DNA from: Aquamicrobium sp. LC103
GTDB lineage: Bacteria; Pseudomonadota; Alphaproteobacteria; Rhizobiales; Rhizobiaceae
Direction: 5' to 3'
Assembly (NCBI RefSeq): GCF_001014615.2
Contig: NZ_LBCQ02000002.1
Coordinates: 434,001-498,000, forward strand
Length of the DNA stretch: 64,000 bases
Both the position numbers and the translations under genes were made by a program. The notes beneath the pieces are model-generated. The model saw only the letters and a list, made by a program, of their open reading frames with translations, made no database searches and was not told the origin of the DNA. Positions within the stretch are counted from its first letter, which is position 1. Each line of letters starts with the position of its first letter. Shown here piece by piece: positions 19,509 to 28,629 of this stretch.

Positions 19509-20981
19509 CTACTGCGCGCCGGTCGCCAGCAGCGACAGCGTGCGCACATTGTCCGTGCCTTCGTGGTCGAGCAGCCGGGTCGGATACTCGCCGGTGAAGC
19601 AGGCGTCGCAGAATTGCGGCTGCTCGGCGTTGCGGTTGGCCTCGCCGACGGCGCGGTAGAGCCCTTCGATCGAGAGGAAGCCGAGCGAATCGACGCGGAT
19701 GAACTCCGCCATCTCCTCGACCGTCATGCGCGAGGCGAGCAGCTTCGACTTTTCCGGCGTATCGACGCCGTAGAAGCACGAGGCGCGGGTGGGCGGCGAT
19801 GCGATGCGCATGTGCACTTCGCGCGCGCCTGCCTCGCGCACCATCTGCACGATCTTCTGCGAGGTCGTGCCGCGCACGATGGAATCGTCGACGAGGACGA
19901 CCCGCTTGCCCTCGATCATGCGGCGGTTGGCGTTGTGCTTCAGCTTCACGCCCATGTGGCGGATCGAATCGCCGGGCGAAATGAAGGTGCGGCCGACATA
20001 GTGGTTGCGGATGATGCCGAGCTCGAACGGAATGCCTGCCTGCTGCGAGAAACCGATCGCGGCGGGCGTGCCGGAATCCGGCACCGGAACGACGATATCG
20101 GCATCGATCGGGCTTTCGATGGCGAGTTCCATGCCGATGCGCTTGCGCACGTCGTAGACGTTGCGGCCCTCGACGGAAGAATCCGGCCGGGCGAAATAGA
20201 CATATTCGAAGATGCAGAAGCGCGGCTTCTGCGCCTCGAACGGAAATAGGCTCTCGATGCCCTTGGAGGTGACGACCACCATCTCGCCGGGCTTCAGGTC
20301 GCGCACGAAGCGCGCGCCGATGATGTCGAGCGCGCAGGTCTCCGAGGCGAGAATCCAGGCGCCGTCGAGATCGCCGAGCACGAGCGGGCGGATGCCGAGC
20401 GGGTCGCGCACGCCGATCATCTTCTTCGAGGTGAGCGCGACGAGCGAGAAGGCGCCCTCGAGCTGGCGGATCGCCTCGATGAAGCGCGAATTGATGTCGC
20501 GCTCCTTGCTGGTGGCGACGAGGTGCAGGATCGTCTCGGTGTCGGAGGTGGAGGAGAAGATCGCGCCCTGCTTCTGCAGCGTGCGCTGCACGGTCAGGGC
20601 ATTGGTGATGTTGCCGTTGTGGGCGACGGCGAGGCCGCCGGTCGAAAGCTCGGCGAAGAAGGGCTGCACGTTGCGCAGGCCGGCGCCGCCCGTCGTGGCG
20701 TAGCGCGTGTGGCCGATGGCGCGCGTACCCTGCAGCCGGTCGATCACCGACTGCTTGGTGAAGGTGTCGCCGATGAGCCCGACATGGCGCTCGACGTGGA
20801 ACTGGCTGCCGTCATAGGAGACGATGCCCGCGGCTTCCTGGCCGCGATGCTGGAGCGCGTGCAGGCCGAGAGTGGTGATGGCGGCGGCATCCTGCCGGCC
20901 GAAAATGCCGAAAACGCCGCATTCGTCGTGAAAGCGGTCGTCGGCACCGGATGAAAACGGGGTATCGTCTGCGTCTGCCAT
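19509..20981 (-). CDS. purF: Amidophosphoribosyltransferase
   Basis: First committed step of purine synthesis: PRPP plus glutamine gives phosphoribosylamine. The 490-residue protein starts with a 20-residue propeptide ending in HDE before the nucleophile Cys21 (CGVFGIFG), as in the self-processing Bacillus-type enzyme. The PRPP loop VVLVDDSIVRGT lies near 360-372. Cysteines near 255 (CIFEYVYF), 401 (SCFYG) and 457/460 (CDACF) match the four ligands of the 4Fe-4S cluster. It lies downstream of cvpA with a 39-base gap, the ancient cvpA-purF pairing. Confidence 0.96.
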   Translation of the reverse strand: MADADDTPFSSGADDRFHDECGVFGIFGRQDAAAITTLGLHALQHRGQEAAGIVSYDGSQFHVERHVGLIGDTFTKQSVIDRLQGTRAIGHTRYATTGGAGLRNVQPFFAELSTGGLAVAHNGNITNALTVQRTLQKQGAIFSSTSDTETILHLVATSKERDINSRFIEAIRQLEGAFSLVALTSKKMIGVRDPLGIRPLVLGDLDGAWILASETCALDIIGARFVRDLKPGEMVVVTSKGIESLFPFEAQKPRFCIFEYVYFARPDSSVEGRNVYDVRKRIGMELAIESPIDADIVVPVPDSGTPAAIGFSQQAGIPFELGIIRNHYVGRTFISPGDSIRHMGVKLKHNANRRMIEGKRVVLVDDSIVRGTTSQKIVQMVREAGAREVHMRIASPPTRASCFYGVDTPEKSKLLASRMTVEEMAEFIRVDSLGFLSIEGLYRAVGEANRNAEQPQFCDACFTGEYPTRLLDHEGTDNVRTLSLLATGAQ

Positions 20982-21020
20982 CAGGCTGCGCCCTTCCGGT
21001 GGAGTTTCACGTCGGCCGTG

Positions 21021-21581
21021 TTAGTCGCTGGGCTGAGCTTCGGCCGGCTGTTCGGCTTCGGGAGTGTCGGCATCCGGTGAGACCCGATTGAGGATCGAAT
21101 TTTCCGGATCGTCCGGCAGAACTCCTTCAAGCCAGTTGCCGATGCCTTCCAGCAACGGCCGCGACTTGGCTTCCGCTATCCAGGGCGGCGAGTTCGTTCC
21201 CACCAGCCAGCTGAAGAACAGGAAGCCCACTGCCACGACGAGGATACCGCGAGCCGCCCCGTAGAGAAAGCCCAGGGTCCTGTCGAGCGCGCCGATCCGG
21301 GAATCGATGATGAAGTCGGCAATCTTCATGGTGATCACCGTCACGATGATCAGGGCGATGAGAAAGACGATTGCCGCCGCCGCCGCGATCGAGATCTGCG
21401 CGTTGTCCACATAGGGTTGCACGTAGGGCAATACAACGGGGTAGAAGAAATATGCTGCGGCCGCCGCCGCCGCCCAGGAGGCGATGGACAGGATTTCGCG
21501 CGAGAAGCCGCGCACCATCGCCAGCATCGCCGAGACCAGAGTGAAGCCGACGAGAATTCCGTCAAGCAGCGTAATGGGCAT
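21021..21581 (-). CDS. cvpA: CvpA-family membrane protein
   Basis: A 186-residue protein with four hydrophobic helices in the first 130 residues. It contains GFSREILSIASW and the GALDRTLGFLYGAARGI signature of the CvpA (colicin V production) family, then an acidic Pro/Glu-rich cytoplasmic tail. CvpA supports envelope homeostasis in several Gram-negatives by an unknown mechanism. It sits between radA and purF on the minus strand, 74 bases after radA. Confidence 0.9.
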   Translation of the reverse strand: MPITLLDGILVGFTLVSAMLAMVRGFSREILSIASWAAAAAAAYFFYPVVLPYVQPYVDNAQISIAAAAAIVFLIALIIVTVITMKIADFIIDSRIGALDRTLGFLYGAARGILVVAVGFLFFSWLVGTNSPPWIAEAKSRPLLEGIGNWLEGVLPDDPENSILNRVSPDADTPEAEQPAEAQPSD

Positions 21582-21655
21582 TGTGGCTCCACTCCATAGC
21601 GCCGGCCACCAAATCGGCCGTGTTCATTCGAAATACGGCACCGCGCGTTTCCGCG

Positions 21656-23050
21656 TCAGTCTTCCGTGCTCCGCCCCTTCGACCCGGCGATCCGCGCCAC
21701 GAGGTCAGCGAGGGTGTCCGGTTGGAAGGCCGATCTCTGACCTCCGCCCTTGTCCTCGCTCGACGCCGGCATGACCGCCTGCCCGAAGCCCAGCTTTTCC
21801 GCCTCCTTCAGACGCTGCTGCGCATGCGCGACAGGCCTGATTGCCCCCGAAAGACTGATTTCGCCGAAATAAACGCAATCCGCCGGAAGGGCAAGTCCGG
21901 TGAGAGACGAAACCAGCGCCGCCGCGACCGCGAGGTCGGCCGCCGGTTCCGAAATCCGGTAGCCCCCGGCGACGTTCAGATAGACGTCGTGGGTGGCGAA
22001 GCGGACGCCGCAATGCGCCTCCAGCACGGCGAGCACCATCGAAAGCCGCGCCGAATCCCAGCCGACCACGGCGCGGCGCGGCGTGCCGAGCGGGGAGGGG
22101 GCGACCAGCGCCTGTATCTCGACGAGCACCGGGCGGGTGCCTTCCATGCCCGCGAAAACCGCGGCGCCCGGCGCTTTCGCGCTGCGTTCGCCGAGGAACA
22201 GCTCGGACGGGTTGGCCACCTCGCGCAGACCCTTGTCCGACATTTCGAAGACACCGATCTCGTCGGTCGGCCCGAAGCGGTTCTTCACCGTGCGCAGGAT
22301 CCGGTAGTGATGTCCGCCTTCGCCCTCGAAATAGAGGACGCCGTCGACCATGTGCTCGACGACGCGCGGGCCGGCGATCTGGCCTTCCTTGGTGACGTGC
22401 CCGACGAGCACCACCGCCGCGCCTGTGGATTTCGCGTAGCGGATCATCGCCTGGGCCGAGGCGCGCACCTGCGTGACCGTGCCGGGGGCCGAATCGGCCA
22501 TGTCGGTCCACAGCGTCTGGATCGAATCCAGGATGACGAGGTCGGGGCGCCTGCCGTCGGCGATCGTCGCCAATATGTCCTCGACATTGGTCTCGGCCGC
22601 GAGCTCTACCGGCGTCTCGGCGGCGTTCAGCCGCTGCGCGCGCAGCCGGATCTGCGCGACCGCCTCCTCGCCGGACACGTAGACGACGCGGTGGCCGCGA
22701 AGGGCGAGGGCCGCCGCCGCCTGGGTGAGGAGCGTCGACTTGCCGATGCCGGGATCGCCGCCGACCAGCAATGCCGAGCCGCGGACGAAGCCGCCGCCCG
22801 TCGCCCGGTCGAGTTCGCCGATGCCCGACACGATGCGCGGCGCTTCCTCGATCTCGCCGGACAGCGTCGTCAGCGTGACGGCGCGGCCCTTGCGGGCGTT
22901 GCGCATGCCCGAGGGGCCGCTGCCGATGCCACCGGACGTGCCTTCCTCGATCAGCGTGTTCCATTCGCCGCAGGCGTCGCACTTGCCCGCCCAGCGCGTG
23001 TGGACGGTGCCGCAATTCTGGCAGATGAACTGGACGCGGGACTTAGCCAT
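21656..23050 (-). CDS. radA: DNA repair protein RadA
   Basis: A 464-residue branch-migration ATPase that helps RecA-dependent recombination. In order: a four-cysteine zinc finger (C10, C13, C24, C27), a RecA-like core with Walker A GGDPGIGKS (97-105), the RadA-specific KNRFG motif near 255, and a Lon-like C-terminal domain. ATG 23050 is chosen because the zinc finger follows at the usual distance (MAKSRVQFICQNC). ATG 23080 would add ten residues. The RBS is weak for both. It is preceded by a 186-base gap after alr that holds a palindromic element. Confidence 0.95.
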   Translation of the reverse strand: MAKSRVQFICQNCGTVHTRWAGKCDACGEWNTLIEEGTSGGIGSGPSGMRNARKGRAVTLTTLSGEIEEAPRIVSGIGELDRATGGGFVRGSALLVGGDPGIGKSTLLTQAAAALALRGHRVVYVSGEEAVAQIRLRAQRLNAAETPVELAAETNVEDILATIADGRRPDLVILDSIQTLWTDMADSAPGTVTQVRASAQAMIRYAKSTGAAVVLVGHVTKEGQIAGPRVVEHMVDGVLYFEGEGGHHYRILRTVKNRFGPTDEIGVFEMSDKGLREVANPSELFLGERSAKAPGAAVFAGMEGTRPVLVEIQALVAPSPLGTPRRAVVGWDSARLSMVLAVLEAHCGVRFATHDVYLNVAGGYRISEPAADLAVAAALVSSLTGLALPADCVYFGEISLSGAIRPVAHAQQRLKEAEKLGFGQAVMPASSEDKGGGQRSAFQPDTLADLVARIAGSKGRSTED

Positions 23051-23174
23051 GGGGACGGGTTCTTCCCCGTGCGGCGGCATGGCTGTCGTCTCCGCGTCGC
23101 CATGAGCGGGCAGGGGGTGGAGGCACGAAGTCGCCAGGAAGCAGCAAGGTCGGCGACGGCCGCGACGGCGGTAT

Positions 23175-23198
23175 CTCCCCCGCGAAGCGGGGCAGGAG
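23175..23198. repeat. Palindromic intergenic element between radA and alr
   Basis: CTCC-CCCGC (23175-23183), GAA, GCGGG (23187-23191) and GGAG near the end form a compact hairpin. The surrounding 186-base gap is unusually rich in short C- and G-runs. The shape is like the dispersed intergenic palindromes common in Rhizobiales genomes, but repetition cannot be shown within this window. Confidence 0.4.
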
Positions 23199-23236
23199 GA
23201 TGCGACGCGTGGCGGAGGGGGAAGGGGAAGCGCCGG

Positions 23237-24424
23237 TCATTGCGGCTGATCCGCCGCCACGTAGTGCCGGTAGTATCTCTTCCCCAGCGAGGTCAGCAGC
23301 TCGTAGGAGATCGTGCCGGCGGCCGTCGCCGCCTCGTCGATCGGAATGTTGGGGCCGAAGAGCTCGATATGGTCGCCGACATTCGCCGCGTCGCCAAGTC
23401 CCGTCACGTCGAACAGGGTGAGGTCCATGGTGACGCGGCCGAGCAGCGGCACGCGCTTGCCGTGCAGGAAGCCGTGCGCGCCGTTCGTGACCGCGTATCG
23501 CAGCGGCACGCCGGCGCCCGAGGCCGAACGCGGGTAACCGTCGGCATAGCCGACCGAGGCGACCGCGATGACCGTGTCGCGGGCGAGTGCCGCGCTCGCG
23601 CCGTAGCTCGCGGTTTCGCCGGCGCGCGCGTGGCGCACCTGCACGATGCGCGCTTCCGCGGTCACCACCGGCTTCATCGGATTCCGGCCGCCATTGTAGG
23701 GCGCGCCGCCATAGAGCGCGATGCCGGGACGGACGAGGTCGAAATGGTAGTCCGGGCCGAGGAAGATGCCGGCCGAGTTCGAGAGACTTGAATCGGAATC
23801 TGCGAGAATCCGTCTAACCTTTTGAAAGGATTCAAGCTGCCTCGCGTTCATCGGGCTGGCGGCGTCGTCGGCGCAGGCGAGATGGCTCATCAGCAGCAGC
23901 GGCGTGACGGCCTGCGTCAGCGAGTTTTCATGGGCGAAGGCATGCAGCTCCTCCGCCGTCACGCCGAGCCGGTTCATGCCCGAATCGACGTGGATGGCGC
24001 ACGGGCGCGGCGCTTTCCCATCCCATCCGAAAGCTTCCCATGCCGATATGTCCGCCTGCGTGTTCAATACCGGCATCAGGCGGTGCTGGGCGTAGGCGGG
24101 GGCGGATTCAGGCCCGAAAAGACCGTTGAGGACGAAGATGTCGGCACCGGGCGCCGCCCGCCGCGCGGCGATGCCTTCCTCCGGAAGGGCCACGAAGAAC
24201 GTCCGGCAGCCCGCCTGCCACAGCGTCGGCACGACCATCGCTATCCCGAGGCCGTAGGCGTTGGCCTTGACCACGCCCGCAACCCTGGCGGGGGCGGCCC
24301 GTTGCGCGAGCATGCGGTAATTCTCCGCCAGCGCGCCGAGGTCGATCGTCAGCCTGCCGCCGGCAAGCCTCGGGTCGGCGCCCTGGTGGGCGCTGTCGGG
24401 AGAGAATGGAATAAAGTCGCTCAA
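23237..24424 (-). CDS. alr: Alanine racemase
   Basis: A 395-residue fold-type III PLP enzyme that makes D-alanine for peptidoglycan. PLP binds Lys53 in VVKANAYGLG. The second catalytic base is the Tyr near 275 in ASYGASAAL. The N-terminal TIM barrel and C-terminal beta domain are both complete. Three bases separate it from dnaB, with which it is surely cotranscribed. Confidence 0.95.
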   Translation of the reverse strand: MSDFIPFSPDSAHQGADPRLAGGRLTIDLGALAENYRMLAQRAAPARVAGVVKANAYGLGIAMVVPTLWQAGCRTFFVALPEEGIAARRAAPGADIFVLNGLFGPESAPAYAQHRLMPVLNTQADISAWEAFGWDGKAPRPCAIHVDSGMNRLGVTAEELHAFAHENSLTQAVTPLLLMSHLACADDAASPMNARQLESFQKVRRILADSDSSLSNSAGIFLGPDYHFDLVRPGIALYGGAPYNGGRNPMKPVVTAEARIVQVRHARAGETASYGASAALARDTVIAVASVGYADGYPRSASGAGVPLRYAVTNGAHGFLHGKRVPLLGRVTMDLTLFDVTGLGDAANVGDHIELFGPNIPIDEAATAAGTISYELLTSLGKRYYRHYVAADQPQ

Positions 24425-24427
24425 TTC

Positions 24428-25918
24428 CTACTCGAAACGTTCAGGCAGATGATGTTCCTCGGCCAGGTCCGAGAAGCGGGTGAACTCGCCCTGGAAGGCG
24501 AGCGAGACGGTTCCGGTGGGACCGTGACGCTGCTTGGCGATGATGACCTCGGCCTTGCCCTTGACCTCGTGCATCTCGCCTTCCCACTTGATGTACTCCT
24601 CGGTGCCGGGCTTCGGCTCCTTGTTCTTCAGATAGTATTCCTCGCGATAGACGAAGAGAACCACGTCGGCGTCCTGCTCGATCGAGCCCGATTCGCGCAG
24701 GTCGGAAAGCTGCGGACGCTTGTCGTCGCGGCTTTCGACCTGACGGGAGAGCTGCGAAAGCGCGATGATCGGCACGCCGAGTTCCTTGCCCAGCGCCTTG
24801 AGGCCGGTGGTGATCTCGGTGATTTCCTGGACGCGGTTCTGCTGCGCGCGGGCGCTGGTGCCCTGCATGAGCTGGACGTAGTCGATGACGAGCACGTCGA
24901 GCCCGCGCTGCCGCTTCAGCCGCCTGGCGCGGGCGGCGAGCTGGGCGATCGAGATGCCGCCGGTCTGGTCGATGAACAGCGGAAGCTTCTGCATCGTTTG
25001 CGCACAACCGACGAGTTGCTCGAATTGCGCTTCGTTGATTTCGCCTCGGCGAATTTTGGATGACGGAATTTCCGTTTGTTCGGAGACGATGCGGGTGGCG
25101 AGCTGCTCGGACGACATTTCCAGCGAGAAGAAGCCGACCACGCCGCCGTTCGCTGCCTTGAACGAACCGTCCGCCTGCTGCACCGGCTCGTACGAGGCCG
25201 CGATGTTGAAGGCGATGTTGGTGGCGAGCGACGTCTTGCCCATGCCGGGACGTCCGGCAAGGATGATCAGATCCGAGGGCTGCAGCCCGCCCATGCGGCG
25301 GTCGAGGTCGCGCAGGCCCGTGGCGACGCCGGAAAGATGGCCGTCGCGCATATAGGCGGCGTTGGCCATGTCCACGGCGGTCTTGACCGCATCGCTGAAG
25401 CTTTCGAAGCCGCCGTCGTAGCGGCCGGTCTCGGCAAGCTCGAAGAGCCGCCTCTCGGCGTCCTCGATCTGGTCGGACGGCGACATGTCCACCGGCGCGT
25501 CATAGGCGATGTTGACCATGTCCTCGCCGACCGTGATCAACGCGCGCCGCGTCGCGAGGTCGTAGATGGCGCGGCCGTAGTCGGCGGCGTTGATGACCGT
25601 CGTCGCCTCGCCGGCGAGCCGGGCGAGATACTGCGCCACCGTCATTTCGCCGACCTTCTCGTCGGCCGGCAGGAAGGTCTTGATCGTCACCGGATTGGCC
25701 ATCTTGCCCATCCGGATCAGCTCGGCCAGCACCTCGTAGATCTTGCGGTGCAGCGGCTCGTAGAAATGCGCGGCCTTCAGGAAGTCGGAGACGCGGTAGA
25801 AGGCGTCGTTGTTGACGAGGATGGCGCCCAGAAGCGCCTGCTCGGCCTCGATATTGTTCGGAGCTTCCCGATAAAGCGGTGTTTCCGCCGCATTGAGTTT
25901 GCGGGCTGCCTCAGCCAT
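24428..25918 (-). CDS. dnaB: Replicative DNA helicase DnaB
   Basis: The hexameric helicase that unwinds DNA at the replication fork. It has 496 residues, a normal length with no intein. The N-terminal DnaB domain begins with NNIEAEQALLGA. The RecA-like domain has Walker A AGRPGMGKTS near 219-228, VIDYVQLM as Walker B and SQLSRQVE as the sensor region. ATG 25918 (MAEAARKLNA) is chosen over an upstream start at 25966. It is the first gene of the dnaB-alr pair. Confidence 0.97.
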   Translation of the reverse strand: MAEAARKLNAAETPLYREAPNNIEAEQALLGAILVNNDAFYRVSDFLKAAHFYEPLHRKIYEVLAELIRMGKMANPVTIKTFLPADEKVGEMTVAQYLARLAGEATTVINAADYGRAIYDLATRRALITVGEDMVNIAYDAPVDMSPSDQIEDAERRLFELAETGRYDGGFESFSDAVKTAVDMANAAYMRDGHLSGVATGLRDLDRRMGGLQPSDLIILAGRPGMGKTSLATNIAFNIAASYEPVQQADGSFKAANGGVVGFFSLEMSSEQLATRIVSEQTEIPSSKIRRGEINEAQFEQLVGCAQTMQKLPLFIDQTGGISIAQLAARARRLKRQRGLDVLVIDYVQLMQGTSARAQQNRVQEITEITTGLKALGKELGVPIIALSQLSRQVESRDDKRPQLSDLRESGSIEQDADVVLFVYREEYYLKNKEPKPGTEEYIKWEGEMHEVKGKAEVIIAKQRHGPTGTVSLAFQGEFTRFSDLAEEHHLPERFE

Positions 25919-26168
25919 GCCGGTTCCATCGATTCGTGTTATTCGCCGGATAGAACGAAACACCAAATCCCGGCATCCAATGCATCGGTCCTACCCCGAG
26001 AATCGGTTTGGGCCAATGCGGATTCCTGCCGAGATCGGAGTGTTTCGCGATACACACAGCAACTCACAGGCAAGCGTGCCCGCTCTTCCTTTTGCGGTTG
26101 ACACGAATCAGCTCGGCGCAGCTTAGCGCCGCGCCGAGGAGAACAAAACAGGAAAATAAGGTTATCCG
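25919..26168. other. Gap between dnaB and cfa
   Basis: This 250-base stretch must hold the dnaB promoter, but no convincing -35/-10 pair was found on the minus strand. A GC-rich inverted repeat (CTCGGCGC...GCGCCGAG near 26110-26140) lies about 30-60 bases past the cfa stop and may end that transcript. A plus-strand TTGACA at 26098 has no good -10 partner. No small gene is supported. Confidence 0.35.
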
Positions 26169-27458
26169 CTATTTGCCGTCGGCCATTTTGCGCCTTCCGC
26201 GGGCGCGCGGCGACGCCGGCTGCGGCGCATGCCCCATCTCGTGCATGACGATCGCCTTCTCGCACTTGCCGATATAGTCGCGGGTGATAGGCAGCGCGTC
26301 GTTCTTGAGGGCGAGCTGGATCTGGAACACAATCATGTCCTGCCAGCGGAACGAGGCCTCCGAGCCGGCGAGATAGAATTCCCACATCCGGCAGAAGCGC
26401 TCGTCGTAGATCGCCTTCGCCTTGTCGCGATTCGCCATGAAGCGTTCGCGCCAGTTGCGCAGCGTCTCGGCATAGTGGAGCCGCAGGATTTCGGTGTCGG
26501 TGACCACCAGGCCGGCCTTCTCGATATGCGGAAGCACCTCGGAGAGGGCGGGGATGTAGCCGCCGGGGAAGATGTGCTTGCGGATGAACGCGTTGGTGGC
26601 CGAGGGCGGCCCGGAGCGGCCGATCGAGTGCAGCACCATGACGCCATCCGGCTTCAGCAGCGCCGCACAGCGTTCGAAGAAGGCGCGGTAGTGGTTGACG
26701 CCGACATGCTCGAACATGCCGACCGACACGATCCGGTCGAAGCGTTCCTGCAGGGAGCGGTAGTCCTTGATCTCGAAATGGACGCGGCTCTGCAGCCCTT
26801 CCTCATGCGCCCGGTCGGTCGCGACCGCGTGCTGCTCGGTGGAGAGGGTGACGCCGAGCACGTCGACGTCGAAGGTGCGTGACAGATAGAGGCCGAGGCC
26901 GCCCCAGCCGGAGCCGATGTCGAGCACATGGTGGCCGGGCTTGAGGTTCAGCTTGGCCGCGATATGCCGCTTCTTGGCGAGTTGCGCATCCTCCAGCGTC
27001 ATGTCGGGCCGTTCGAAATAGGCGCAGGAATATTGCAGGTCCTCGTCTAGGAAAAGCCGGTAGAACTCGCCGGAAAGGTCGTAGTGGTGCGCGACGTTGC
27101 GCCTCGAGCGCCCGGCGGTGTTGACCTGCTGGAGCCGGCGGAAGGCATGGCGCAAGCTGTCGAGCGCCTTCATCCAGGCGGCTTCCACGCCGTGCGGGCC
27201 CATGTTCTGATAGACGGTGTGAAGAAGCTCCATCACGTCGCCTTCGACGATGTCGAGCTCGCTGTTCATGTAGGCTTCCGGCACCGCCAGCATCGGATCC
27301 ATGGTGATCGCGCGCTGCGCATGATGCGTCTTGATGACGACGTGGACCGGCGTTCCGGTTCCGTCGCCGAAGACGTCGACGATCCCGTCGGGATCCGTGA
27401 CCGTGAGGTTTCCGGTGCGAACCAGGCGCCCGACGACGCCCTGAAGCAGTCTGTTCAT
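26169..27458 (-). CDS. cfa: Cyclopropane-fatty-acyl-phospholipid synthase
   Basis: A 429-residue SAM-dependent enzyme that adds a methylene bridge to unsaturated acyl chains of membrane phospholipids. The methyltransferase core carries VLDIGSGWGGL near 178-188 and YSCAYF before it. MFEHVG and FIRKHIFPGGYIP follow, the latter the standard CFA motif. ATG 27458 has AGGTGG 8 bases upstream, while the alternative GTG 27470 adds four residues. It sits between the rplI terminator and dnaB. The Arg/Lys-rich C-terminal tail is unusual but low in information. Confidence 0.94.
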   Translation of the reverse strand: MNRLLQGVVGRLVRTGNLTVTDPDGIVDVFGDGTGTPVHVVIKTHHAQRAITMDPMLAVPEAYMNSELDIVEGDVMELLHTVYQNMGPHGVEAAWMKALDSLRHAFRRLQQVNTAGRSRRNVAHHYDLSGEFYRLFLDEDLQYSCAYFERPDMTLEDAQLAKKRHIAAKLNLKPGHHVLDIGSGWGGLGLYLSRTFDVDVLGVTLSTEQHAVATDRAHEEGLQSRVHFEIKDYRSLQERFDRIVSVGMFEHVGVNHYRAFFERCAALLKPDGVMVLHSIGRSGPPSATNAFIRKHIFPGGYIPALSEVLPHIEKAGLVVTDTEILRLHYAETLRNWRERFMANRDKAKAIYDERFCRMWEFYLAGSEASFRWQDMIVFQIQLALKNDALPITRDYIGKCEKAIVMHEMGHAPQPASPRARGRRKMADGK

Positions 27459-27528
27459 TCTCTCGTCCACCTAAGGCATAAGACAACCTTAGGTAACTAT
27501 GTGACCCTCCCGAGGTTCCGTTCAAGAC

Positions 27529-27560
27529 AAAAAAATGCCCGGATGTCGCCATCCGGGCAT
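27529..27560 (-). terminator. Intrinsic terminator of the rpsF-rpsR-rplI transcript
   Basis: Read on the minus strand, an 11-bp perfect stem ATGCCCGGATG/CATCCGGGCAT (27535-27560) with a 4-base loop is followed by an uninterrupted T-run (A at 27529-27534 on the plus strand). It lies 27 bases after the rplI stop, a textbook Rho-independent terminator. It separates the ribosomal genes from cfa. Confidence 0.9.
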
Positions 27561-27586
27561 CGCTTTTTCGGTGCCGTTCGAAGAGA

Positions 27587-28171
27587 TCAGGCGTTCTCTT
27601 CGTCCTCGAAACCTTCTTCGTTCGGGTCGAAGAAAGCATCGGGGCGGGCGTTCTCGTTGATGTCGTCGCCGTAGATCGCCTCGGCCGAATCCAGCTTCTC
27701 GCCGGCCGCCTGGCGCTCCGCCTCGTCAGCCGAGCGGGCGATGTTCAGCGTGATGGTGACCTCGACCTCGGGATGCAGCGCAATCGCAACATTCGTAAGG
27801 CCGATCGTCTTGATCGGCTGGTTCAGCTCGACCTGGTTGCGGCCGACGGAGAAGCCCTCGGCGGTGAGGATTTCGGAAATGTCGCGGGTCGAGACCGAGC
27901 CGTAGAGCTGGCCGGTTTCGCCGGCGGAGCGGACGACCACGAAGCTCTTGCCGTCGAGCTTGTCGGCGACCTGCTGGGCCTCCGACTTGCGCTCGAGATT
28001 GCGGGTCTCGAGCTGGGCGCGCTGGCCCTCAAACTTCTTCTTATTGGCCTCATTCGCGCGCAGCGCCTTGCCCTGCGGCAGAAGGAAGTTGCGGGCGAAA
28101 CCGTCCTTGACCTTCACCGTGTCGCCCATCTGGCCGAGACGGGAAATGCGTTCGAGGAGAATGACTTCCAT
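27587..28171 (-). CDS. rplI: 50S ribosomal protein L9
   Basis: A 194-residue L9. It has an N-terminal MEVILLERI...[21 protein letters not shown] domain, a long helix and a C-terminal domain. A 35-residue acidic extension (ending GFEDEENA) makes it longer than the E. coli protein (149 aa), as is usual in Rhizobiales. ATG 28171 is preferred over 28177 because AAAGGA has 8-9-base spacing to it and almost none to the first ATG. It is the last gene of the rpsF-rpsR-rplI unit. Confidence 0.96.
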   Translation of the reverse strand: MEVILLERISRLGQMGDTVKVKDGFARNFLLPQGKALRANEANKKKFEGQRAQLETRNLERKSEAQQVADKLDGKSFVVVRSAGETGQLYGSVSTRDISEILTAEGFSVGRNQVELNQPIKTIGLTNVAIALHPEVEVTITLNIARSADEAERQAAGEKLDSAEAIYGDDINENARPDAFFDPNEEGFEDEENA

Positions 28172-28177
28172 TTTCAT

Positions 28178-28380
28178 GTTCCTTTCAACGTCGCCATCTC
28201 TGGCGGAAATTCCGGAACAGGCAAGGAAGCAAAAGAAGGGGCGCTAGGCCGTTTCGCTGTCCTGCCTGCCTGGCAGTTAGGGCCGATCGGCCCAACTCGG
28301 GATTTTCATGCTTCTCCGCCGCGCCCAACGCGGAGGAGGGGTCCGGGCGATCCCCGATCGGGACCGCCCGGAACCGGAAC
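28178..28380 (-). other. Structured gap between rpsR and rplI
   Basis: This roughly 200-base stretch holds several inverted repeats. There is a perfect 14-base palindrome GGGCCGATCGGCCC (28280-28293), CCGCG/CGCGG near 28320, and TCCGGGCG/CGCCCGGA around an inner TCCCGATCGGGA-like core near 28340-28376, just after the rpsR stop. No T-run, so attenuation or mRNA-processing structure is possible. In many Rhizobiales a DUF2232 membrane-protein gene sits here, but no such gene is present. Confidence 0.45.
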
Positions 28381-28629
28381 TTACTTCACCACGTAGGGAA
28401 GCAGGCCGAGGAAGCGCGCGCGCTTGATCGCCTTGGCGAGCTCGCGCTGCTTCTTCTGGCTCACGGCCGTGATGCGGGACGGCACGATCTTGCCGCGCTC
28501 GGAAATGTAGCGCTGCAGGAGGCGGACGTCCTTGTAGTCGATCTTCGGTGCGTTGGCGCCGGAGAACGGGCAGGTCTTGCGGCGACGGTGGAACGGACGC
28601 CGCGTCGGGATCTGGTTGATGTCGACCAT
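28381..28629 (-). CDS. rpsR: 30S ribosomal protein S18
   Basis: An 82-residue S18 with the basic N-terminus [15 protein letters not shown] and the core [18 protein letters not shown], both typical. The ATG shares its A with the last base of the rpsF stop codon (TAATG), so the two genes are translationally coupled. This gives equal amounts of the S6-S18 pair, which bind the 30S platform together. Confidence 0.97.
   Translation of the reverse strand: MVDINQIPTRRPFHRRRKTCPFSGANAPKIDYKDVRLLQRYISERGKIVPSRITAVSQKKQRELAKAIKRARFLGLLPYVVK

Noticed and set aside
26098-26126. TTGACA at 26098 as a plus-strand promoter into cfa antisense
   Set aside because: The -10 position (GCTTAG, 17 bases on) is a poor match and there is no plus-strand gene downstream.
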